Source: Akkermansiaceae bacterium UBA3385 (GTDB lineage Bacteria > Verrucomicrobiota > Verrucomicrobiia > Verrucomicrobiales > Akkermansiaceae). Taken from it: a stretch of 5,079 nucleotides of DNA. This document shows, one piece after another, positions 1 through 3,973 of this stretch (positions within the stretch are counted from its first letter, which is position 1; each line of letters starts with the position of its first letter). Location of the stretch: assembly GCA_002358905.1 (NCBI GenBank), contig DEPT01000027.1, positions 1,282 to 6,360 on the forward strand, read 5' to 3'. The notes beneath the pieces are model-generated. The model searched no databases. It saw only the letters and a program-made list of their open reading frames with translations, and had not been told where the DNA came from. The position numbers were made by a program, and so were the translations under genes.

Positions 1-251
1 GCGATGTCGTTGGTCTTGCTGGAAACCTCGCGCACCAGCTGGGCACCCATGTTCTCGTAGGCGTCCTCGAGCTCGATTTCCTTAGCTACGGTCACGCCAT
101 CCTTGGTGATGTTGGGGGAACCGAACTTCTTGTCGATGACAACGTTGCGGCCGGCCGGGCCCAGGGTGCTCTTCACAGCCTTGGCGATTTTGGTCACACC
201 GTTGAGCAGGCTCTGGCGGGCGGATTCGTCGAATGAAAGTTGCTTAGCCAT
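1..251 (-). CDS. groL: Chaperonin GroEL (Hsp60), N-terminal 83 codons, cut by window edge
   Basis: GroEL is the 60-kDa subunit of the cytoplasmic double-ring chaperonin, which folds proteins inside a cavity closed by GroES using ATP. The visible part starts MAKQLSFDESARQSLLNG and contains the equatorial-domain nucleotide-site motif TLGPAGRNVV (residues 29-38) and KDGVTVAKEIELED (50-63), whose Asp51 matches the catalytic-site Asp52 of E. coli GroEL. It breaks off at NDI, just before the expected GDGTTTA ATP-binding loop, so about 85% of the protein lies outside the window. The ATG at 249-251 gives the family's usual MAK start. It follows groES by 43 bp on the same strand, so the two are very likely cotranscribed. 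No Shine-Dalgarno sequence precedes the start; the spacer is a heptamer repeat. The C-terminal tail cannot be assessed. Confidence 0.97.
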   Translation of the reverse strand, partial: MAKQLSFDESARQSLLNGVTKIAKAVKSTLGPAGRNVVIDKKFGSPNITKDGVTVAKEIELEDAYENMGAQLVREVSSKTNDI

Positions 252-259
252 AAATGGAA

Positions 260-287
260 TGATTAATGATTAGTGATTAATGATTAA
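260..287. repeat. Four tandem 7-nt repeats (TGATTAA) in the groES-groEL spacer
   Basis: Read on the plus strand, TGATTAA, TGATTAG, TGATTAA and TGATTAA follow each other without gaps. They fill most of the 43-bp gap between groES and groEL, ending 8 bp before the groEL start codon. The array occupies the place where a ribosome-binding site would be expected. Function unknown; it resembles the short tandemly repeated heptamers known from other bacterial genomes. Confidence 0.9.
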
Positions 288-294
288 TTATAAT

Positions 295-579
295 TTAGTC
301 GATGACGGCGAGGATGTCGCTCTCGCTCAGGATGGTGTAGGTCACGCCGTTGAAGGTCACTTCGGTGCCGCCGTACTTGGTGATGAGCACCTTGTCGTTC
401 ACAGCCACATTGAAGGGGATGATGTTGCCGTCCTTGTCGCGGCCGCCGGTGCCGATGGCACGCACGATGGCTTCCTGCGGCTTCTCCTTGGCAGTGTCGG
501 GCAGGAACAGGCCACCTGCAGTCTTGGTCTCAGCTTCAACGCGCTCCACGAGCACACGATTTCCTAATGGTTTAATCAT
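295..579 (-). CDS. groES: Co-chaperonin GroES (Hsp10)
   Basis: GroES forms the seven-subunit lid that caps the GroEL ring and triggers release of the substrate into the folding cavity, in the cytoplasm. The 94-residue length is normal. It starts MIKPLGNRVLVERVE, the standard first strand of the Hsp10 barrel. The mobile loop that docks on GroEL spans about residues 16-34, with the hydrophobic contact tripeptide LFL at 24-26 after GG, in place of the IVL of E. coli. The dome loop is around residues 45-54, and the protein ends in KVLITKYGGTEV and a C-terminal strand ending ILAVID. It lies 143 bp downstream of dnaK and 43 bp upstream of groEL on the same strand. There is no CIRCE operator or obvious promoter in the leader, so it may depend on read-through from dnaK. 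No Shine-Dalgarno sequence is visible. Confidence 0.97.
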   Translation of the reverse strand: MIKPLGNRVLVERVEAETKTAGGLFLPDTAKEKPQEAIVRAIGTGGRDKDGNIIPFNVAVNDKVLITKYGGTEVTFNGVTYTILSESDILAVID

Positions 580-593
580 AGTAGTGTATTTTG

Positions 594-621
594 GATTTTT
601 GATTTAAGATTTTTGATTTTG
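594..621. repeat. Four tandem 7-nt repeats (GATTTWW) before groES
   Basis: The plus strand reads GATTTTT, GATTTAA, GATTTTT, GATTTTG in a row, so the unit is 7 nt and the array also reads as two 12-nt copies 14 nt apart. It lies 14 bp upstream of the groES start. In the mRNA it gives an A-rich leader (AAATC units). It has the same period and the same GATT core as the array before groEL, with different flanking bases. Confidence 0.85.
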
Positions 622-628
622 TTGAGAA

Positions 629-711
629 GCAGCGTTCTGAGTTTTCTGCGCGTCAGCGGGAACTCTATACTTCGAACTTCCCTCTTCGCACTTCGCACCT
701 CAGAACGCTGC
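629..711. repeat. 13-bp perfect inverted repeat flanking a heptamer array, dnaK-groES spacer
   Basis: The arm at 629-641 (GCAGCGTTCTGAG) is exactly complementary in reverse to 699-711 (CTCAGAACGCTGC). The 57 bp between them hold the five heptamers at 664-698. In RNA this would be a long-loop stem. The right arm also pairs with 712-720, so the two stems exclude each other. The layout could also reflect a small inserted element with terminal inverted repeats; no target duplication is evident. Confidence 0.8.
664..698. repeat. Five degenerate tandem 7-nt repeats (TTCGCAC type)
   Basis: On the plus strand the units are TCTATAC, TTCGAAC, TTCCCTC, TTCGCAC, TTCGCAC, each 7 nt with T first and C last. 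The two units nearest dnaK are identical and the others diverge step by step, as expected for an ageing tandem array. It lies wholly inside the inverted repeat 629-711, between dnaK and groES. Confidence 0.8.
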
Positions 712-720
712 GCGTTCTGA
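700..720 (-). promoter_or_regulatory. 9-bp hairpin just after the dnaK stop codon
   Basis: In the dnaK transcript TCAGAACGC and GCGTTCTGA form a perfect 9-bp stem with a 3-nt loop, starting 2 nt after the TAA stop. No U-run follows, so it is a poor intrinsic terminator. More plausible roles are protecting the dnaK mRNA 3' end after processing, partial attenuation of groESL read-through, or switching with the alternative 13-bp pairing of 699-711 with 629-641. Role inferred from geometry only. Confidence 0.55.
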
Positions 721-722
721 AA

Positions 723-2645
723 TTACTCATCTACAACTTCGGCGTCCACCACCTTGCTCTTGGCCTTGCGGGGGCCATTGTCGGCAGAGGAATCGCAGCC
801 GGCATCGCAGGAACCACCGGCACAGCCACCCTGCTGGGCAGCGGCCTGAGCGGCTGCGTTCAGCTCAGAGAGGGTCTTCTCCAGCTCTTCGGTCAGCTGC
901 TTGGCCTTGGCCACGTCCTTGGCCTCGGCGGCCTTCTTCAGGGCGTCCACCTTCTCCTGGATGGGCTTGACCACTTCGGCAGGGGCCTTGTCGCCCATGT
1001 CCTTGATCTGGCGCTCCACGTTGTGAGCCAGGGAATCGGCCTTGTTGATGACCTCGATGTCCTCAGCCTTGCGGCGGTCTTCCTCGGCGTGGGCCTCGGC
1101 TTCCTTCTTGGCGCGCTCAATCTCTTCCTTGGAGAGACCGGAGGAACCCTGGATGGAGATATTCTGCTCCTTGCCGGTGTTCTTGTCCTTGGCGGTCACC
1201 TTGAGGATACCGTTGGCGTCCATATCGAAGGTCACCTCAATCTGAGGTACACCACGGGGAGCGGGCTGGATGCCGTCGAGCTTGAAGTTGCCCAGCAGCT
1301 TGTTGTCGTTGAACATCTTGCGCTCACCCTGGCAGATGCGGATGTCTACGGCCGGCTGGTTATCAGCAGCAGTGGAGAACACCTGGCTCTTGCGCACGGG
1401 GATGGTGGTGTTGCGGTCAATCATGGGGGTGGCAATGCCGCCCATGGTCTCGATGGAAAGGGTCAGCGGAGTCACGTCGAGCAGAAGCACGTCGTTCACA
1501 GCGCCGGTAAGCACGCCACCCTGAATAGCAGCACCCACGGCCACCACTTCATCCGGGTTCACACCCTTGTGGGGTTCCTTGCCGGCAAGGCGCTTGGCCA
1601 TCTCCTGCACGGCGGGCATACGGGTCATACCACCCACGAGCACGAGCTCGTTGATATCGCTGGTGCTCAGACCGGCAGCGGAAATGCACTCACGCACGGG
1701 GCGGGCGGTGCGCTCCAGCAGGGTCTCGGTAAGCTGCTCCAGCTTGCTGCGGGTCAGCGTGAGCTGGATGTGCTTGGGACCGGTAGCGTCCATGGTGATG
1801 AACGGCAGGGAGATATCGTAGCTCTGGGTGGAGGAGAGGGCAATCTTGGCCTTCTCCGCCTCTTCCTTGATGCGCTGCAGAGCGTCCGTCTGCTTGGAGA
1901 TATCCATACCCTCGCGGCTCTTGAATTCAGCCAGAATCCAGTTGATGACGGCGTTATCCCAGTCGTCACCACCCAGGTGGGTATCACCATCGGAAGCCTT
2001 CACCTCGAACACGCCATCGCCGATTTCCAGCACGGAGATATCGAAGGTACCACCACCAAGGTCATACACGGCAATCTGCTCATTGCTGCCCTTGTCCAGG
2101 CCATAGGCCAGAGCGGCGGCGGTGGGTTCGTTGATGATGCGGCGCACCTTCAGACCGGCGATTTCACCAGCAGCCTTGGTGGCGTTACGCTGGGCGTCGT
2201 TGAAGTAGGCGGGCACGGTAATCACAGCCTCGGAGATAGTCTCGCCCAGCTTGGCTTCGGCATCGGCCTTCAGCTTGCCGAGAATCATGGCGCTGATTTC
2301 CTGGGGGGAGTACACCTTGGTCTCGCCACCCACTTCCACCTGAATGTGGGCGTCGCCGTTGGCAGCTTCCACGATGGTGTAAGGGACCTTCTTGTCATCG
2401 GCGGTCAGCTCGGCGTACTTGCGGCCGATGAGACGCTTGGCGGAGAACACCGTGTTGCGGGGATTGGTCACAGCCTGGCGCTTGGCAGCCTGGCCGACGA
2501 TACGCTCGCCGTTCTTGGTGAAAGCGACGATGGAGGGGGTGGTACGTGCGCCCTCGCTGTTCTCAAGAACAGTGGCCTGACCGCCTTCCATGACGGCCAT
2601 GCAGGAGTTTGTCGTACCAAGGTCAATACCGAGTATTTTGCTCAT
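723..2645 (-). CDS. dnaK: Chaperone DnaK (Hsp70), with Cys-rich C-terminal tail
   Basis: DnaK is the cytoplasmic ATP-driven Hsp70 that binds exposed hydrophobic segments, working with DnaJ and GrpE. The 640-residue length is normal. The nucleotide-binding domain (about 1-383) has phosphate-1 motif IDLGTTNSC (7-15), Lys70 in SAKRLIGR, phosphate-2 motif YDLGGGTFD (194-202) with Thr200, and adenosine motif LVLVGGMTRMPAVQ (334-347). The interdomain linker is DVLLLDVTPLTL (385-396), then the beta substrate domain to about 500 and the helical lid to about 600. I chose the ATG giving MSKILGIDLGTT, the family's standard N-terminus; an in-frame ATG 22 codons upstream would add a non-homologous leader and start only about 7 nt past the predicted transcript start. 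The end KVVDAEVVDE is Hsp70-like. The flexible tail before it is unusual: GGCAGGSCDAGC places Cys at 608, 613 and 617. Upstream lies a sigma-54-type promoter, and no CIRCE is seen. Confidence 0.98.
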   Translation of the reverse strand: MSKILGIDLGTTNSCMAVMEGGQATVLENSEGARTTPSIVAFTKNGERIVGQAAKRQAVTNPRNTVFSAKRLIGRKYAELTADDKKVPYTIVEAANGDAHIQVEVGGETKVYSPQEISAMILGKLKADAEAKLGETISEAVITVPAYFNDAQRNATKAAGEIAGLKVRRIINEPTAAALAYGLDKGSNEQIAVYDLGGGTFDISVLEIGDGVFEVKASDGDTHLGGDDWDNAVINWILAEFKSREGMDISKQTDALQRIKEEAEKAKIALSSTQSYDISLPFITMDATGPKHIQLTLTRSKLEQLTETLLERTARPVRECISAAGLSTSDINELVLVGGMTRMPAVQEMAKRLAGKEPHKGVNPDEVVAVGAAIQGGVLTGAVNDVLLLDVTPLTLSIETMGGIATPMIDRNTTIPVRKSQVFSTAADNQPAVDIRICQGERKMFNDNKLLGNFKLDGIQPAPRGVPQIEVTFDMDANGILKVTAKDKNTGKEQNISIQGSSGLSKEEIERAKKEAEAHAEEDRRKAEDIEVINKADSLAHNVERQIKDMGDKAPAEVVKPIQEKVDALKKAAEAKDVAKAKQLTEELEKTLSELNAAAQAAAQQGGCAGGSCDAGCDSSADNGPRKAKSKVVDAEVVDE

Positions 2646-2718
2646 GGTTTTGTTTCTTTCTATTTTGTTTTGTTGTTTTTGAAATCGATAGGCCAGCACC
2701 TGTGCAGGCATCTCTTAC
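2646..2718 (-). promoter_or_regulatory. Predicted dnaK 5' leader, A-rich near the start codon
   Basis: If transcription starts about 12 nt after the -12 element, the dnaK leader is about 73 nt. Its last 39 nt (2646-2684 read on the minus strand) are mostly A and C with only two G residues, so it should be unstructured. There is no Shine-Dalgarno match at a normal distance; a GAAAG lies 10 nt upstream of the ATG and is weak. Such A-rich leaders support initiation without Shine-Dalgarno pairing in some bacteria. Leader length is inferred. Confidence 0.5.
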
Positions 2719-2728
2719 TTCTCTATGT

Positions 2729-2745
2729 TGCAAATTCCGTGCCAA
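2729..2745 (-). promoter_or_regulatory. Sigma-54 (RpoN) -24/-12 promoter for dnaK
   Basis: The minus strand reads TTGGCACGGAATTTGCA. It matches the sigma-54 consensus TGGCACG-N4-TTGCW at every defined position, with the invariant GG (2743-2742) and GC (2731-2730) separated by exactly 10 bp. It faces dnaK, with a predicted start near 2718. I see no comparably good sigma-70 promoter in this region. Sigma-54 promoters need an ATP-hydrolysing enhancer-binding protein, and a candidate binding cluster lies at 2846-2905. Strength of match is seen; use in the cell is inferred. Confidence 0.75.
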
Positions 2746-2758
2746 CTTTTGCCAAAAG
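2746..2758. promoter_or_regulatory. 13-bp palindrome abutting the -24 element
   Basis: CTTTTG and CAAAAG flank a single central base, giving a perfect 6+6 palindrome next to the -24 end of the dnaK promoter. Its position would let a bound protein hinder or help holoenzyme binding. It is AT-rich and short, so chance is possible. Confidence 0.35.
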
Positions 2759-2845
2759 CAGAAGAATTCTTTACTATTTTCTTATTTTTAAGCCGTTTAC
2801 GCATTGTCATGCTTTTTTCAGACCATAACATCTCACCAGAGAAGA

Positions 2846-2905
2846 AGCGGCATTTTGCCGCAGCATGCACATTTTGCCGCACGAAACATGCGGCATATTG
2901 TCGCA
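2846..2905. promoter_or_regulatory. Three related 17-bp palindromic sites: candidate enhancer (UAS) for dnaK
   Basis: Site 1 (2846-2862) has GCGGCA-TTT-TGCCGC, a perfect 6+6 palindrome with a 3-bp centre. Site 2 (2865-2881) keeps a perfect right half TGCCGCA with a poor left half. Site 3 (2889-2905) is TGCGGCA-TAT-TGTCGCA, with one mismatch between halves. Centres are 19 and 24 bp apart. The intact site 3 has the TGC-N11-GCA frame seen in NtrC-type activator sites. Distances of about 136, 155 and 179 bp from the predicted dnaK start fit upstream activator sequences of sigma-54 promoters, with an AT-rich stretch (2763-2800) between that could bend. The binding protein is unknown. Confidence 0.6.
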
Positions 2906-2920
2906 TTAACATTCAGAAAC

Positions 2921-2957
2921 AAAAAAAACACCCTGCCCGACACAAAGCCAGGCAGGG
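2921..2957 (-). terminator. Intrinsic terminator of the lipoprotein gene
   Basis: On the minus strand CCCTGCC (2957-2951) pairs with GGCAGGG (2937-2931) in a 7-bp GC-rich stem with a 13-nt loop, followed by TG and eight U. It lies 29 bp past the stop codon of the lipoprotein gene and separates it from the dnaK control region. Confidence 0.88.
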
Positions 2958-2986
2958 GATTTGAATAAAATGCTCACAAACGGCAA

Positions 2987-3472
2987 TTACATGCCATAGG
3001 GTTCAAAGCGGCTGTAGTTTGCGCCGTGGTAGTACATACCATGAGCACCTACGGGGATGTAGCCCACCTGTTCAGAAACAGGCTGCGTCACAGAATACAG
3101 CTGGTTGGTGCCATCGATCTGCACCGTGATGACCTGCCCCTGGGTATTACCCATGGAATCGGTCAGATAACGACCGGCCAGAGCACCAACCACGCCAAAA
3201 CCAGCAGAGGAAACAAGCTGCCCAGTGCCCCCACCCAGCAGAGCGCCGGAAGCAGCACCAAGAACAGCACCCACTCCCGTGCCCAGACTCCTGGCCGTGC
3301 TGGTGGTTTCAATGTTCACATTCCTGGCAGCCACTACCGTAGCGGGGAAAGCCTGCTGACCATGGCCTACCTGATTAGGTGACACATTGTTGCCATCTAC
3401 CATGGTGGAGCAGGAAGTGCTCAACACGGCACAAGCCACAAGTAACGAGGAAACGATGTACTTCTTTTTCAT
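2987..3472 (-). CDS. Small glycine-zipper lipoprotein (SlyB / 17-kDa antigen type)
   Basis: A 161-residue predicted envelope lipoprotein of unknown exact role. The N-terminus MKKKYIVSSLLVAC has a basic start and hydrophobic core. Two cysteines could be lipidated: Cys14 in LVAC, a textbook lipobox but with a short hydrophobic core, or Cys21 in STSC, followed by the Ser-Thr typical of mature lipoproteins. Residues about 63-102 form a glycine zipper, GTGVGAVLGAASGALLGGG then GFGVVGALAG, matching the two-segment membrane domain of SlyB, Pcp and the rickettsial 17-kDa antigen. It is followed by a predicted beta strand region, GQVITVQIDGTNQLYSVTQ (112-130), as in those proteins, and an aromatic-rich end with Tyr147, Tyr148, Tyr153 and Phe156. 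Family members sit in the outer membrane and are linked to envelope integrity. The gene stands alone, with its own terminator, divergent from 3718. No Shine-Dalgarno sequence precedes the start. Confidence 0.85.
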   Translation of the reverse strand: MKKKYIVSSLLVACAVLSTSCSTMVDGNNVSPNQVGHGQQAFPATVVAARNVNIETTSTARSLGTGVGAVLGAASGALLGGGTGQLVSSAGFGVVGALAGRYLTDSMGNTQGQVITVQIDGTNQLYSVTQPVSEQVGYIPVGAHGMYYHGANYSRFEPYGM

Positions 3473-3508
3473 AATGTGAGGATAAAATAGTCGTTGTTAT
3501 TAGATTCC

Positions 3509-3536
3509 AGAATACCCTACAAAAACAGCATGGCAA
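3509..3536 (-). promoter_or_regulatory. Possible sigma-70-type promoter of the lipoprotein gene
   Basis: On the minus strand TTGCCA (3536-3531) and TATTCT (3514-3509) are separated by 16 bp, giving a leader of about 30 nt to the start at 3472. Both boxes are partial matches, so this is a weak call. Confidence 0.35.
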
Positions 3537-3633
3537 AGTGCATTTTCGCTCAATGACACACTGTCTTCACATACGCAAGCGTACGAGTAAAGCCTGTTGA
3601 CGTAAAGAAAAGCAAAAAAGTCGTAAATTTGAC

Positions 3634-3662
3634 TTGCAATTAGAGGCATTCTGCTGTATAAG
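3634..3662 (+). promoter_or_regulatory. Sigma-70-type promoter of the small basic protein gene
   Basis: TTGCAA (3634-3639) and TATAAG (3657-3662) are separated by 17 bp, close to the housekeeping consensus in sequence and spacing. The predicted start is near 3669, leaving a leader of about 49 nt. The alternative -35, TTGACT at 3629, would need a 22-bp spacer and is less likely. Confidence 0.65.
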
Positions 3663-3674
3663 AGGCCACCTCAT

Positions 3675-3692
3675 TTCCGCAGTGATGCGGAG
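3675..3692 (+). promoter_or_regulatory. Leader hairpin with a GNRA tetraloop
   Basis: TCCGCA (3676-3681) pairs with TGCGGA (3686-3691) around the loop GTGA, a GNRA tetraloop, and a T-G wobble (3675-3692) extends it. The stem lies within about 10 nt of the predicted transcript 5' end. Stable 5' stems often protect mRNA from decay; a binding or sensing role is possible but not shown. Confidence 0.5.
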
Positions 3693-3717
3693 TTAACCTT
3701 TACCAAACACACATTAT

Positions 3718-3873
3718 ATGTCCAAGCACTCCACACTCAAGGCTACTGGTACCGTTGGCGGCAAGCGTTCTGTTCTCAAGCGTTTCGAGCGCGTGAAGCT
3801 CATGAAGGAACGCGGTCAGTGGAAGGAAGGTCAGAGCCCCATCGGCCTGCCCAAGACCAAGTTCGAAGCCTGA
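3718..3873 (+). CDS. Small basic protein of the Chlamydiae/Verrucomicrobia family
   Basis: A 51-residue, strongly basic protein beginning MSKHSTLKATGTVGGKRS, with core VLKRFERVKLMKERGQW at residues 19-35 and ending GLPKTKFEA. The VLKRFERVxLxKxxGxW core and the GLPKTK end match, from memory, the conserved small basic protein of Chlamydiae and Verrucomicrobia, suspected of a ribosome or rRNA link because of its charge. That function is not established. There are about 12 Lys/Arg and no membrane segment or signal peptide. The frame is short but well supported: a good promoter, two stop codons in a row (TGA TAG) and a strong terminator 36 bp later make a complete single-gene unit, suggesting high independent expression. 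There is no Shine-Dalgarno sequence before the ATG. Its downstream neighbour is an rRNA-modifying enzyme, compatible with a ribosomal role. Confidence 0.88.
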   Translation: MSKHSTLKATGTVGGKRSVLKRFERVKLMKERGQWKEGQSPIGLPKTKFEA

Positions 3874-3909
3874 TAGGCCCCTCACGAGAGGGTATTCACA
3901 TTTTCTGGA

Positions 3910-3942
3910 GCCCCCGGTTGTGGCAACCGAGGGGCTTCTTTT
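3910..3942 (+). terminator. Intrinsic terminator after the small basic protein gene
   Basis: GCCCCCGGTTG (3910-3920) pairs with CAACCGAGGGGC (3924-3935) in an 11-bp stem with one bulged A at 3930 and a 3-nt loop, followed by TTCTTTT. A smaller 5-bp hairpin (3879-3892) precedes it. No U-run appears on the opposite strand, so it works for plus-strand transcripts only. Confidence 0.9.
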
Positions 3943-3973
3943 ATACCACTTAAAAAGTATAGAGAAATCTACT

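Noticed and set aside
260..698. CRISPR-like array from the regular repeats
   Set aside because: Units are 7 nt in direct tandem without spacers, so they are simple tandem repeats.
700..720. Intrinsic terminator after dnaK
   Set aside because: The stem is good but no U-run follows on the minus strand, so it was called a regulatory or processing hairpin instead.
580..722. CIRCE or other heat-shock operator before groES
   Set aside because: No TTAGCACTC-N9-GAGTGCTAA or HAIR-like inverted repeat is present; the repeats there are heptamers and a GCGTTCTGA inverted repeat.
2646..2711. Longer dnaK start giving 22 extra residues
   Set aside because: The extra residues are not Hsp70-like, the next ATG gives the standard MSKILGIDLGTT, and the upstream ATG would be only about 7 nt from the predicted transcript start.
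1023..2828. A 601-codon open frame on the plus strand opposite dnaK
   Set aside because: It is antisense to a certain dnaK gene. Long antisense frames opposite dnaK are a known effect of its codon bias, and the translation shows no recognisable domain, only Gly/His/Leu-rich sequence.
2715..2912. A 65-codon minus-strand frame in the dnaK upstream region
   Set aside because: It runs through the sigma-54 site and the palindrome array, has no recognisable motif and no conserved start context; regulatory DNA explains the region better.
3572..3583. Palindrome TACGC-AA-GCGTA in the divergent intergenic region
   Set aside because: Only 5-bp arms, single copy, and not placed over either predicted promoter; likely chance.
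3618..3635. Inverted arms AAGTC and GACTT overlapping the -35 of the small-protein promoter
   Set aside because: Five-bp arms with an 8-bp gap are expected by chance in AT-rich DNA; noted but not called an operator.
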